Shown here: positions 51,699 to 60,660 of the stretch, piece after piece | Layout: each line of letters begins with the position of its first letter | Numbering within the stretch: position 1 is the stretch's first letter | Source: Alphaproteobacteria bacterium UBA6376 | GTDB lineage: Bacteria > Pseudomonadota > Alphaproteobacteria > Rs-D84 | Assembly (NCBI GenBank): GCA_002437665.1 | Contig: DJQW01000001.1 | Coordinates: 382,102-446,101 of the forward strand | Length of the DNA stretch: 64,000 bases | Reading direction: 5' to 3' | The notes under the pieces: generated by a model | The model's database searches: none | What the model was told of the DNA's origin: nothing | What the model saw: only the letters and a program-made list of their open reading frames with translations | Translations under genes and position numbers: made by a program

Positions 51699-52034
51699 AT
51701 GAAATCACACAATATGACATTAAAGCAACCATACTTTGATTTGATAAAAAATGGTAAAAAAACAATAGAATTGAGGTTGTATGATACAAAAAGACAACAA
51801 ATAGCCCCAGGCGATGAAATCATCTTTCAAAATGGAGATAATAGCAACACCGTTGTTGTCGTGGGACTGGTGCGTGCAAGATGTTTTGCATCCCTGTTTG
51901 ATATTATTGACGTGAAAGAAACGGGGTTGGAAGAAAGAGAAAAAGCAATCAGTATCATGGAACAATTCTATGACCAGGATGCCCAAAATAAATTTGGTGT
52001 TGTTGGCATCGTGGTCAAGAACAAGAGATTCTGA
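51699..52034 (+). CDS. ASCH/PUA-like domain protein
   Basis: A 111-residue soluble protein. It has the ASCH signature TLKQPYFDLIKNGKKTIELRLYD, then QQIAPGDEIIFQNGD. ASCH domains are PUA-like RNA-binding folds; some relatives hydrolyse N4-acetylcytidine. ATG 51699 has AAGGGG eight bases upstream. The GNAT gene starts one base after its stop, so they are coupled. The function is uncertain. Confidence 0.78.
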   Translation: MKSHNMTLKQPYFDLIKNGKKTIELRLYDTKRQQIAPGDEIIFQNGDNSNTVVVVGLVRARCFASLFDIIDVKETGLEEREKAISIMEQFYDQDAQNKFGVVGIVVKNKRF

Positions 52035-52035
52035 G

Positions 52036-52545
52036 ATGGTAACTTACAGAAATTCGTCACGTTTTTGCATAAGGGATATTGGCTTTTACAACCAATTACC
52101 GGTATTGACCAAGAGTATTGGTGAATCTTACCCAGGGCATTTTAGGTGGTTGAGTAATGTGTTTTTGGGTGGTTCGTGCAACGGAAATAGGGGGTATTCC
52201 TTTGCTATAGATAATAATAAATTTACTGATGTTAGCTATGGACGTATGGTTCAGATATATAAGTTGGCTGGCTGTGCACTGTTAAAAAATACCGATGAAG
52301 AAAAGAAAATTTGTTGTTTATTTGTTGACCCAGAATACAGACATCAGGGTATTGCATCACGTTTAATAGAAAATTCATTTGAAATGCTGGGGACGAATAA
52401 GCCGTTGATGACAGTGGCCGAGAATAACTTGTCCCAGTTGCAAAAATTGGTAAACCGTTATGGTTTTGAACTGACGTCTGTGAGAGATTCTGTATATAGA
52501 CGCGGCATCAAAGAATATTATTATAACGAGGGGTTGGCAAAATAA
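52036..52545 (+). CDS. GNAT-family N-acetyltransferase
   Basis: A 169-residue protein with the acetyl-CoA-binding pattern CCLFVDPEYRHQGIASRLIENS (R/Q-x2-G-x-A) and the later VNRYGFELTSVRDSVYRRG. It transfers acetyl groups to an unknown amine. It starts directly after the ASCH-domain gene, and the frame extended upstream lies inside that gene. The pairing suggests a common nucleotide or tRNA substrate, which is inference. Confidence 0.82.
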   Translation: MVTYRNSSRFCIRDIGFYNQLPVLTKSIGESYPGHFRWLSNVFLGGSCNGNRGYSFAIDNNKFTDVSYGRMVQIYKLAGCALLKNTDEEKKICCLFVDPEYRHQGIASRLIENSFEMLGTNKPLMTVAENNLSQLQKLVNRYGFELTSVRDSVYRRGIKEYYYNEGLAK

Positions 52546-52549
52546 AACG

Positions 52550-52578
52550 GGGTGCATAAATCGCATCCCGTTTTCTTT
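52550..52578. terminator. Terminator after GNAT gene
   Basis: AACGGGATGCGATTT-type stem on the minus strand: ACGGGGTGC...GCATCCCGTTTTCTTTG on the plus strand. Confidence 0.65.
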
Positions 52579-52592
52579 GTCGGTCGGTTTTT

Positions 52593-53054
52593 TTATTCCA
52601 CAACCACCGGTGTGTCAACAACGACGGCCTCGGTTTCTGTGACGGTAACCGTGTTGTCTGGCGTGGCGTTGGCGTCAACGCGTTTGAATGTCATTGTCTT
52701 GCCATTGCCAATCAGGGTCAATGTGTCGTTATTCAGGTTATATTTTTCCACCGTGTTCAAGAACTGGAAATATTCGCGTTCTGTCGCCATCGCGTTTGCC
52801 GGCCCCATCATCATGGTCGATGCACCTTGGTCAAACTGAATATGGTTGCCCGCCGCGCGATAAGAACCATTATACAGGTTCACAACCTGACCATAGAAAC
52901 GCATTTCGTTTTCGTCAAACGACAGTGTGATGTCTGTGCCGTCACCATTGGCGATAAAGGATTCGCCGCGCAATGCCGCCGGATTTTGTCCGCCGTCGCC
53001 ACATGCCGCCAGTGCCAATGCCATTGCGCCAAATGCCAGTGCTTTGATTTTCAT
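52593..53054 (-). CDS. META-like lipoprotein
   Basis: A 153-residue lipoprotein with lipobox LALAAC (MKIKALAFGAMALALAACGDG). The mature part, RGESFIANGDGTDITLSFDENEMRF to YNLNNDTLTLIGNGKTMTFKRV, has the beta-strand pattern of META/HslJ domains. It probably sits in the outer membrane facing the periplasm. Function is unknown. The tail is Thr/Val-rich (TVTVTETEAVVVDTPVVVE). AGGGAG precedes the start. Confidence 0.75.
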   Translation of the reverse strand: MKIKALAFGAMALALAACGDGGQNPAALRGESFIANGDGTDITLSFDENEMRFYGQVVNLYNGSYRAAGNHIQFDQGASTMMMGPANAMATEREYFQFLNTVEKYNLNNDTLTLIGNGKTMTFKRVDANATPDNTVTVTETEAVVVDTPVVVE

Positions 53055-53567
53055 GATTTTTTCTCCCTTTGTTTTTTATGTCGATGTAACGATACCATTA
53101 TTTTTCATAAATGCAAGGTTGTACAAGACGTTTATATTCCCACGGCGAATATCTATTTACTGGATTGCCGCGCATCGCTTGCGCCCTTGCTCCTTTGTCA
53201 TTCCGTGGCTTGTCCGGGCCCCGCAAAATTGATAAATTTTGTGGGTGGCGTCCATCGGAATCCAGGTTATGGTGTCGCGCCGAATGGCGCATTCCTATTG
53301 TCATTCCTGCGCAGGCAGGAATAGGGTCTTTGAAATTACCGATATTCGTTTGTGTACAATCTACGAAAAAATATAAAAACCGCAACGTTTTGTATTTGGC
53401 TCACTGCGTTCGCACTGCTTAGTCCCTATTCCTGCCTGCGCAGGAATGACAAGTTTCTAGAACATAACCTGTGGAGGGGTGGCGCGAATGCGACGGGGTG
53501 GTCTTTCGGTTTGAGAAAAACAAGTTAAATAAAAAACACACCGTTTCCGATGTGTTTCTTATTTAAC
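53055..53567. repeat. Intergenic region with inverted REP-like pair
   Basis: No gene is supported. A 28-nt perfect inverted repeat lies at 53299-53326 and 53424-53451, each arm carrying the CCTGCGCAGGCAGG palindrome seen at 51535. A small hairpin (AACACA...TGTGTT, 53536-53559) is the tRNA-Asp terminator. Confidence 0.65.
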
Positions 53568-53644
53568 TGGCGGGATTGAAGGGGCTCGAACCCTCGACCT
53601 TCTGCGTGACAGGCAGACGCTCTAACCAGCTGAGCTACAACCCC
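53568..53644 (-). tRNA. tRNA-Asp (anticodon GTC)
   Basis: Acceptor GGGGTTG pairs with CAATCCC, discriminator G and encoded CCA. D-arm AGCTCAGCTGGTTAGAGC; anticodon loop CTGTCAC with GTC; T-arm GGGTTCGAGCCC. Confidence 0.95.
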
Positions 53645-53737
53645 AAAGCAAGGCATATATTATACTGTTCGGATTCTAAACGCAAGTGTTTTTTTTATAA
53701 AATGGAAATTTTGTTTTGATGTTGCGGTCGAAAACAA

Positions 53738-53761
53738 AAAAACGGGGCGATGCCCCGTTTA
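53738..53761 (-). terminator. gapA terminator
   Basis: AACGGGGC-gat-GCCCCGTT at the end of the minus-strand gene. Confidence 0.75.
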
Positions 53762-54763
53762 TTATTTAATCAGTTTTCCCATCGCAACGGCGGTGTCGCC
53801 CATGCGGTTCGAGAATCCCCATTCATTATCATACCATGCGGTCACGTGTACCAATCTGTCGCCCAAGACCTTGGTCTGGCCGGCGTCAAAGATTGAACTG
53901 TGCGCATCGTGTGTGAAATCGATGGAAACCAGTGGCAATTCGTTATAACCGAATGTTTTCGATTCTGCCGCGCGCATCGCCGCATTGATTGCATCAACCG
54001 TCGCGTCGCGTTCCAGATTCACAACCAGTTCAACAACCGATACGTCTGGGGTTGGTACGCGGATTGCCATACCGTCCAGTTTGCCCGCCAATTTCGGCAG
54101 AACCAGACCAATCGCCTTGGCCGCGCCGGTGCTGGTTGGAATCATGGACAGGTTTGCCGCGCGTGCACGACGAAAATCCTTGTGATTCTTGTCCAATAAT
54201 TGCTGATCGCCGGTGTATGCGTGCACGGTTGTCATCCATCCCGATACGATACCGAATGTATCGTCCAGAACCTGCGCCACGGGGGCCAGACAGTTTGTTG
54301 TGCATGATGCGTTTGACACGATTAAATCGGTCGGTTTCAGTGTGTCTTGGTTGACGCCATATACGATTGTGGCATCTGCGCCCGCCGATGGGGCAGAAAC
54401 CAAAACGCGCTTTGCGCCCGCGTCCAAATGAACACGTGCCTTGTCCGCGGCGGTAAAGATACCGGTGCATTCCATAACGATATCGATACCCAATTCACGC
54501 CAAGGCAATTTTGTTGGGTCTTTTTCTGCAATGCATTTAATTTTCTGATTACCAACGATGATATATTCGCCGTCCAATTTAACGTCCATTGGCAATTTAC
54601 CGTGCACAGAATCATATTGCAACAGGTACGCATTCTGTTCCGCCGGTGCCAAATCATTTACGGCAACAAATTCAATATCATCACGCTTTGATTCCAACGC
54701 CGCGCGCAGTACCAAGCGGCCAATGCGTCCGAATCCATTGATAGCAACTCTGATTTTTGACAT
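53762..54763 (-). CDS. gapA: Glyceraldehyde-3-phosphate dehydrogenase
   Basis: A 333-residue glycolytic enzyme. The NAD-binding start IRVAINGFGRIGRLVLRAAL, catalytic Cys in VSNASCTTNCLAPVAQ (about residue 152), catalytic His in WMTTVHAYTGDQ, and C-terminal WYDNEWGFSNRM are all present. It oxidises glyceraldehyde-3-phosphate to 1,3-bisphosphoglycerate with NAD. AGGAAGT lies before the ATG. Divergent from miaA. Confidence 0.96.
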   Translation of the reverse strand: MSKIRVAINGFGRIGRLVLRAALESKRDDIEFVAVNDLAPAEQNAYLLQYDSVHGKLPMDVKLDGEYIIVGNQKIKCIAEKDPTKLPWRELGIDIVMECTGIFTAADKARVHLDAGAKRVLVSAPSAGADATIVYGVNQDTLKPTDLIVSNASCTTNCLAPVAQVLDDTFGIVSGWMTTVHAYTGDQQLLDKNHKDFRRARAANLSMIPTSTGAAKAIGLVLPKLAGKLDGMAIRVPTPDVSVVELVVNLERDATVDAINAAMRAAESKTFGYNELPLVSIDFTHDAHSSIFDAGQTKVLGDRLVHVTAWYDNEWGFSNRMGDTAVAMGKLIK

Positions 54764-54850
54764 ATTACTTCCTTTCGTTTGTGTCGGTTAGACAGATTCA
54801 TCATAGCGCGCGATTGACAAGATTACAATGGAATTTTATACTTAGACAAA

Positions 54851-55723
54851 ATGAAACATTCGTCATATATCATTACCGGCCCAACCGCATCAGGCAAATC
54901 TGATTTTGCCGATCGGCTGGCGCGCGCGGTGAACGGCACAATCATAAATTGCGACAGTGTCCAGATTTACCGTGGTATCGAAAACATTTCGGCCAGTCCG
55001 TTTGCCGGCCGTGAAATCACCGATGAAATCGATGGCGTGCCGTATAAACTGTTTTCCATTTTGCCACTGACCGAACAAATCAGTGTGGCAGATTATATCG
55101 CGATGGCGCGGCGTGAATATGATGCGGCACTGCGCGCGGGTCGCACACCGATATTTGTTGGTGGTACGGGGTATTACATAAATGCAATTATAAACGGTAT
55201 TTCGCCAATGCCCGATATTGACGATGCGGTGCGTGCCCGTGCGCGTGAATTGGTGACAACCGATATCGACGTGGCGCGTCGCATGTTGCCGCCCGAATTT
55301 ACCGCCACCGACCCCCAGCGTGTCGCCCGCGGTGTCGAGGTATTCTTGCAAACCGGCCGCCACATTACAGAGTTCCAAAATATGCCACGCACCGGTGCGG
55401 TTGCCCCCGCCGCGTTCAAGATACTAATCAATCCGCCATTGGATGTGTTGCGGGCCCGTATTGCGGCGCGCATACCAAAAATGCTGTCGGGTGGCGCAGC
55501 GGCCGAGGGGCGGGCGGTCATTGATTCCGGCTGGGACGCACGTCGTGCGATTGGCGCGGCGCAAATGGTTGCGTACCTGCGTGGGGAAATTGATATGGAC
55601 ACATGTGTCCAGAATTGGATTACAAAAACAAACCAATATGCAAAACGGCAGCGAACTTGGTTTCGTACCCAGTTCGCCGCCGATATTGTTTTGGATTCTG
55701 CGGATGCGCCAATTACTTTCTAG
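54851..55723 (+). CDS. miaA: tRNA dimethylallyltransferase
   Basis: A 290-residue enzyme adding the dimethylallyl group to A37 of tRNAs reading codons that start with U. P-loop ITGPTASGKSDFA, catalytic INCDSVQIYRG, IFVGGTGYYINAII and the C-terminal YAKRQRTWFR are family hallmarks. Its 3' end overlaps the convergent 55713 gene by 11 bases. Confidence 0.95.
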   Translation: MKHSSYIITGPTASGKSDFADRLARAVNGTIINCDSVQIYRGIENISASPFAGREITDEIDGVPYKLFSILPLTEQISVADYIAMARREYDAALRAGRTPIFVGGTGYYINAIINGISPMPDIDDAVRARARELVTTDIDVARRMLPPEFTATDPQRVARGVEVFLQTGRHITEFQNMPRTGAVAPAAFKILINPPLDVLRARIAARIPKMLSGGAAAEGRAVIDSGWDARRAIGAAQMVAYLRGEIDMDTCVQNWITKTNQYAKRQRTWFRTQFAADIVLDSADAPITF

Positions 55724-56186
55724 GGCCGCGTGACGCACGCGCGCGATTTGCAATCATATTGTTACGTGCCGCGGTCATGCGACGTGCCGCCGCCTGTTTT
55801 TCCAACAACCGATTGATATAACCGAAATCTGTGCACAAGACCTGTTTCAATGCGGCCTTGGCCTCGTTACGAGTACGATAAATGGTGTTGCGCTTTGTGT
55901 ACGCCGACAGGTAATCCGCCATCAAGTTAGTCAATGATTTCAAGAATTGTGGGTTGGTGGAATTTGGATCGCGGCTGTCCAGCATACGAATAAAGATTCT
56001 GGATTGCAAAATCAGAAAATCTTCGGCATCGCGTGAATATTCCGCGGTCGCACGCCATGTGTTGCGGGTGTTCTCTTGGGTGGCATATGATGCGCCATAT
56101 TTGTCCAAAAACAGTTCAGAAATACTTCTGGTATATGTTGCAAACACGCGTTGTGATGCTGTCTGTGCATTGCTGAATTTTTTCAT
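55713..56186 (-). CDS. Conserved helical protein of unknown function
   Basis: A 157-residue basic, helical cytoplasmic protein (KKFSNAQTASQRVFATYTRS). The C-terminus is strongly basic (AAARRMTAARNNMIANRARAS) and may bind nucleic acid. ATG 56186 with AAGGGC upstream is favoured over an upstream start at 56246. No domain is recognised. Confidence 0.65.
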   Translation of the reverse strand: MKKFSNAQTASQRVFATYTRSISELFLDKYGASYATQENTRNTWRATAEYSRDAEDFLILQSRIFIRMLDSRDPNSTNPQFLKSLTNLMADYLSAYTKRNTIYRTRNEAKAALKQVLCTDFGYINRLLEKQAAARRMTAARNNMIANRARASRGPRK

Positions 56187-56250
56187 ATCTTGCCCTTTTT
56201 GTGTTCTTGATGAATTTGTTATAGGACAAAATATTATGTTTGTCAATATT

Positions 56251-56988
56251 TTATTGCGCTGATTCTGAACTTTCTGTGGGGTTCATTTTGGCGTACTCGC
56301 GGCGGATTACGTCCATTATGCCCGATGCGCGCATATGGCTGGAAAATGCGGTACAGTTGTTAAATTCTGTTTCCAGTGTGCCCCAGCCGGCGTATTCCCA
56401 ATCAATCAGTCCCGCCACACGCATCGTGCGCGTGTCAACAATGATATTATTGCAGATGTCGTTGTGATTCCACCCGTCGCCCGCGCCACGTTGCAGGTCG
56501 CGAATTTCCGCCGGTCGCGCGTGATGTACGGCGGTAATAAATTCCGCCAGTTGCCGTCCCCACAGTTCGCGATTGCGCGCAATGGTGCGTGTTGGCAACT
56601 TGTTCATATTGTGCCCGCGAATAAAGTTGTATTTATAGAACACATATTGGCCCGCATGTACGATTTCGATTTTTGGAATTGCCAATGGCGATATGTGTTC
56701 AAACGCATCCGTAATCCGCTTTTCCCGCATGATGCGTTCGGCGGGCACACTGGTGTCCAAGAATTTACGTGTTTTGAATACGTATTTGTTGTCGACGATA
56801 AAACCGATGTTCCATCCGCCCTTTATCATTTTTACATGGGTAAAGCGCAGTTCGGGTTGTGCGGCACGCAGTGCACGATATTTGTCGCGCCAATCGAACA
56901 GGCGTTTATGGCGAATGCGGTGACGCACATTGCGATCAGGTATAAAACAGACCAAAATATCACAGATTTCAAAGAACAATTTCCACAT
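56251..56988 (-). CDS. Aminoglycoside/choline kinase-fold phosphotransferase
   Basis: A 245-residue small-molecule kinase-like protein. VDNKYVFKTRKF has the ATP-site Lys. The catalytic loop GWNHNDICNNIIVD (HxDxxxxN) and metal Asp in VAGLIDWEYAG are clear. Similar to LicA/choline-kinase-like proteins; the substrate is unknown, though headgroup or surface-sugar decoration is plausible. It is divergent from priA with a 63-bp gap. AAGGG lies nine bases upstream. Confidence 0.82.
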   Translation of the reverse strand: MWKLFFEICDILVCFIPDRNVRHRIRHKRLFDWRDKYRALRAAQPELRFTHVKMIKGGWNIGFIVDNKYVFKTRKFLDTSVPAERIMREKRITDAFEHISPLAIPKIEIVHAGQYVFYKYNFIRGHNMNKLPTRTIARNRELWGRQLAEFITAVHHARPAEIRDLQRGAGDGWNHNDICNNIIVDTRTMRVAGLIDWEYAGWGTLETEFNNCTAFSSHMRASGIMDVIRREYAKMNPTESSESAQ

Positions 56989-57051
56989 GTGCGCACCCTT
57001 GTTAAATTTGTGAATAATGGTATTGAAAAAAACGAAAAAAACAAGTACTTT

Positions 57052-59271
57052 ATGGGCATGTTCAAAGCGGGCGATATTGTAAAAGTTTTGATACCAAATG
57101 TTGCGAATGCCGGATACGACTATCGTTTAACGGTGGCGGCTGACATTGGTCAATTTGTTGCGTGTCGCGTCATGAACCGCCCATACGTTGGTGTGGTTTG
57201 GGGCATTGGGGATTCGGGGCTGCCCGCGGAAAAAATCAAAGACATTATTACGGTCTATGATGCGCGTCTGGCGGTTACTGATTTGCAATGGATTGCCAAG
57301 ATGTCAACGTGGACACTGATGTCATTGGGGGCGGTATTGCGATTGATTGTAAATGTGCCCGACGCATTTTTACCGCCCAAGATGGAACAACTCTATGAAT
57401 TAAATATTGCAGACGGTGTGCGTATGACCGCACCGCGTCTGGCGGTTGCCGATGCATTTGCGTCAAACGATGGCGACCCAATGTCGGCATCTGATGTCCA
57501 GAATATCGCACACGTCAGTGCCGCCGTCGTCCGCACAATGATAGGGCAGGGTTTGCTTGTTCCCAGAGAGCAAAGAGCATCCGTCTCCGCTGCGCTCCGC
57601 CGCGATATAATATATCACGATTGTGGTAATATAAAATTAAATGCCGAACAGCAATCGGCGGCGGACAAAATTGGTGCGGCGATTGACGCGGGTGGTTTTT
57701 CGGTGCACCTGTTGGACGGTATCACGGGCAGTGGTAAAACACAGGTTTATTTTGATGCCGCATGGCGTGCGTATTCGCGCGGTGCGTCAGTATTATTGAT
57801 GATGCCAGAAATCGCATTGACGGCGCAGTTTATGCATCGTTTTGCTGCGCGATTTGGTGCCGCCCCCGTCGTGTGGCACAGTAATTTAACCGCCGCGCGT
57901 CGTCGTGAAATCTGGCGCGGGGTATTAAACGGCGAAATTCGTATGGTCGTCGGCACGCGCAGTGCATTGTTCTTGCCGTGGCAAAAATTGGGTCTGATTG
58001 TCGTGGACGAAGAACACGATACATCATATAAACAGGAAGATATGGGGAATTATCACGCCCGCGACATGGCGGTCTTGCGTGCCAAGATTGCGGGATTTCC
58101 CGTTGTACTGGCCAGTGCGACGCCATCGGCGGAAACCCTGCAAAATGTTGCGCTGGGGAAATACCAGTTATTGCGCCTGACATCGCGATTTGGTGGCGCG
58201 CAAATGCCAAAAATTGAAACAATCGATTTGCGTGAAAATCGCCCCGACACGTACCAGTTGCCATCGGATGATGCAGATTCCGCGCCACGAACGGGCTATC
58301 TGTCCACGCCATTGTGCGATGCGATTTCAGAAACACTGGCGGCGGGCCGTCAAATAATGCTGTTTATAAATCGCCGCGGTTTTGCCCCGATTGTTCAGTG
58401 TAAAAAATGCGGCTGGGTTGCCCAGTGTCCGGATTGCAGCGTCGGCATGACGTATCACCGCGCGATGGGCAAATTGCTGTGCCATATGTGTGGGCGCACC
58501 GCGCCAATGCTGGCCAAATGTCCCGATTGCGGCGGCGATGTGTCGACGCGTGGTGCGGGCTTGGAAAAGATAGCAGAGGAGGTGTCCGCCCGTTTTCCAT
58601 CGGCGCGGGTCGTATTGGTGTCCAGTGATACAATTTCATCGCGCCAGTCATTGGAACGCTTGGTCGCAAAAATGGAAAACGGCGAAATCGACATCGTCAT
58701 CGGAACGCAGATTCTGGCCAAGGGTCACCATTTTCCGAACCTGACACTGGTTGGGGTTGTGGACGCCGATATGGGGTTGTTCGGTACGGATTTCCGTGCC
58801 GCCGAACATACGTTTCAGCAATTATTTCAGGTTGCCGGTCGTGCCGGTCGTGGCGAATTCCCAGGGCGGGTATTGATGCAAACGTACCAGCCCGACCACC
58901 CAGTTTTGCGTGCGATATGTGCGGGCGATCGTGATGCGTTTATGGCGTCCGACATGGCGGCGCGCCGTGCGGCGGGAATGCCACCGTTTGGTCAACTGAT
59001 TGCGGTTGTTGTAGAGGGACAAAAGGAATCCGTATTAAAGGGGTTCTGTGATGCATTGGCGGCGGCCGCGCCGATTGCCGCGGGCGTAAAAATCATGGGC
59101 CCAATCGCGGCGGGCGTGTATCAAATCAGAAATTGGTATCGTATGCGTTTCTTGGTTGCGGGCGATACAACAACAATGTTGCAACCGGTTGTATCGCATT
59201 GGCTGGCCAAGGTAAAACAACCCGCCAACATTCGGGTCAAGGTTGATGTAAACCCACAAAACTTTATGTGA
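57052..59271 (+). CDS. priA: Primosomal helicase PriA
   Basis: A 739-residue replication-restart helicase (3'-5') acting at stalled forks. An N-terminal DNA-binding region is followed by Walker A DGITGSGKTQVYFD (about residue 225), DEEH box LIVVDEEHDTSYKQ, SATPS motif, and a zinc-binding set (CKKCGWVAQCPDC and CHMCGRTAPMLAKCPDC) inside the helicase, as in PriA. Motif VI is QVAGRAGRGEFPG. The start at 57052 (or ATG 57058) fits the family length; the longer upstream frame is antisense to the phosphotransferase gene. Confidence 0.93.
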   Translation: MGMFKAGDIVKVLIPNVANAGYDYRLTVAADIGQFVACRVMNRPYVGVVWGIGDSGLPAEKIKDIITVYDARLAVTDLQWIAKMSTWTLMSLGAVLRLIVNVPDAFLPPKMEQLYELNIADGVRMTAPRLAVADAFASNDGDPMSASDVQNIAHVSAAVVRTMIGQGLLVPREQRASVSAALRRDIIYHDCGNIKLNAEQQSAADKIGAAIDAGGFSVHLLDGITGSGKTQVYFDAAWRAYSRGASVLLMMPEIALTAQFMHRFAARFGAAPVVWHSNLTAARRREIWRGVLNGEIRMVVGTRSALFLPWQKLGLIVVDEEHDTSYKQEDMGNYHARDMAVLRAKIAGFPVVLASATPSAETLQNVALGKYQLLRLTSRFGGAQMPKIETIDLRENRPDTYQLPSDDADSAPRTGYLSTPLCDAISETLAAGRQIMLFINRRGFAPIVQCKKCGWVAQCPDCSVGMTYHRAMGKLLCHMCGRTAPMLAKCPDCGGDVSTRGAGLEKIAEEVSARFPSARVVLVSSDTISSRQSLERLVAKMENGEIDIVIGTQILAKGHHFPNLTLVGVVDADMGLFGTDFRAAEHTFQQLFQVAGRAGRGEFPGRVLMQTYQPDHPVLRAICAGDRDAFMASDMAARRAAGMPPFGQLIAVVVEGQKESVLKGFCDALAAAAPIAAGVKIMGPIAAGVYQIRNWYRMRFLVAGDTTTMLQPVVSHWLAKVKQPANIRVKVDVNPQNFM

Positions 59272-59320
59272 TTTTTTAATTTTTCACTGGATTTAATTCG
59301 TATATTTGTTTAGCATACCT

Positions 59321-59502
59321 GTTGACACGGGGTGTTCCTGTGTCGGGGATTCAAGACCCCATGAAACCAGCGTCCACGTGACGATAAAAACTCCAACGCC
59401 TATTGCGGGTTGGAGGGCTGCGAATACATTGAATAAGCACGCTATAACTGGTTTTATAGTCTTGAACCTCCAACCACCTGAATTTCTTGGTGGTTTTCTT
59501 TT
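59321..59502 (+). ncRNA. Structured leader with attenuator, copy B
   Basis: Same order as the leader at 46268: P1 GACAC/GTGTC (59324-59344), P2 GGGG/CCCC (59345-59360), then ATGAAACCAG, P3 CGTC/GACG (59371-59383), P4 CTCCAAC/GTTGGAG (59391-59415). The 3' strand GGTTGGAGG (59408-59416) can instead pair with CCTCCAACC (59467-59475), which overlaps terminator AACCACC/GGTGGTT (59472-59495) with TTTCTTTT after it. Sequences of the P4 and antiterminator strands differ from copy A but pairing is kept. Confidence 0.7.
59472..59502 (+). terminator. Leader terminator upstream of 59536 gene
   Basis: AACCACC/GGTGGTT stem, 10-base loop, then TTCTTTTG; it lies about 35 bases before the start codon, so it acts as an attenuator. 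Confidence 0.72.
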
Positions 59503-59535
59503 GTTCGCGATACAGAAAAAAAGGGAGAGGACAAT

Positions 59536-60354
59536 ATGAAACCAATAAAAATAATTTGCGCACTTGCATTTGCGTGGGGAATTTTGTCCGTGCCCGCATA
59601 CGCCGCATCAACATGCACGGCAACACTGATTGGTTCTACGACCAGTTCGACAACATCAATCGAAAACTGTATCAATGGTGAAAAGTACCGCTGGAAAAAC
59701 AGCAGTGGCACATATGTAACGGTTGAAACGTGCTTGGATTGCTCGGACGGTGCGACATTGACCGAAGATGTTTCTTATTCACATTGCACAAATAAATTCA
59801 CACGCGGTTTTTGCAGAAAAAAATGCACTGTTCAAACCATAGATGAAACCGATTTTCCAGAAGGTTGCACGGGTATGGCCGCGTACACCAAGAGTTTTGG
59901 TAATACAGAGTATGTTGAATGTACGGACTGTGAAAACGGGTATAAAGGGGTTCGAAAAACCGTTTCGTCCAACTGGTGTACAAATACCACTACCCAATTT
60001 CTGTGCGAGGTTGACCCCGACGCCGAATGCACAACCGATGACGAGTGTGTTGGGAATTTTGTCACCGAACCCGATGCAAATGGCTATGTAGAGGTTTCTA
60101 CATTTGGTTGGTGCAGTGGCGGACAATGCGAGTACGAAGACAGCAAACCCACTTGTATCAAGGGGTATTATGGTGCGGAAGGCAGTACCACTTGCCACAA
60201 ATGCCCAACCGAGACCGGTGGTATTCCAACAACAACCGCAAATGAATACGGTGCAACATCAATTACGGAATGTTATGCCGAAAAAGATAACAAGGGTAAA
60301 GATACTGCCGGCACGTACAGTTTTTCACAAAATTGTAACTATTCTAATAACTAA
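59536..60354 (+). CDS. Secreted cysteine-rich protein, multi-domain
   Basis: A 272-residue protein with signal peptide (MKPIKIICALAFAWGILSV, cleavage after AYA). The mature part holds about 27 cysteines in repeated CxxC-type units: VETCLDCSDGATLTED, YVECTDCENGYKGVRK, DAECTTDDECVGNF, and TTCHKCPTETGG. The last 65 residues match the 108-residue protein at 46981. Presumably disulphide-bonded and surface or periplasmic. AGGGAGAGG precedes the ATG. It follows an attenuator leader. No function is known; a ligand-binding or adhesin role would be a guess. Confidence 0.75.
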   Translation: MKPIKIICALAFAWGILSVPAYAASTCTATLIGSTTSSTTSIENCINGEKYRWKNSSGTYVTVETCLDCSDGATLTEDVSYSHCTNKFTRGFCRKKCTVQTIDETDFPEGCTGMAAYTKSFGNTEYVECTDCENGYKGVRKTVSSNWCTNTTTQFLCEVDPDAECTTDDECVGNFVTEPDANGYVEVSTFGWCSGGQCEYEDSKPTCIKGYYGAEGSTTCHKCPTETGGIPTTTANEYGATSITECYAEKDNKGKDTAGTYSFSQNCNYSNN

Positions 60355-60356
60355 AA

Positions 60357-60384
60357 AAAACGCCCCGTTTAGGGGCGGTTTTTA
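60357..60384. terminator. Bidirectional terminator
   Basis: AACGCCCC-gttta-GGGGCGGTT with A- and T-runs, between convergent genes. Confidence 0.8.
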
Positions 60385-60627
60385 ATGCTGATTTTCTGAT
60401 TGATGTTTCTTGGCCAATACGGCGTTTTTCGCGCGACGCGCCAATGCCTTGACCTTGACCGCACCGTCTAATATTTTGTCGGTCAGCCCTGGGCGATTCA
60501 AATATTCTTCCTCGCGTTTTTCGGCCTTGCGCAATTTGGCGGCACTGTATTCTTCCAGTTCGCGACGCATGTCGGGCGAACCCAAATCCATTTCGCGGTC
60601 TTCTACGACGATTTCATCTTTGTTCAT
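60382..60627 (-). CDS. Small charged protein downstream of virB11-like gene
   Basis: An 81-residue soluble, highly charged, helical protein (MNKDEIVVEDREMDLGSPDM ... VLAKKHQSENQH). No domain is recognised. It lies 33 bases after the virB11-like gene on the same strand, so both are probably in one transcript. Confidence 0.65.
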   Translation of the reverse strand: MNKDEIVVEDREMDLGSPDMRRELEEYSAAKLRKAEKREEEYLNRPGLTDKILDGAVKVKALARRAKNAVLAKKHQSENQH

Positions 60628-60660
60628 AATATTTTCCTTTTTTTGTTTCTGATTTTATTT

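Noticed and set aside
56335..57051. Long N-terminal extension of priA
   Set aside because: It is antisense to the phosphotransferase gene, which has clear kinase motifs; PriA length fits a start at 57052.
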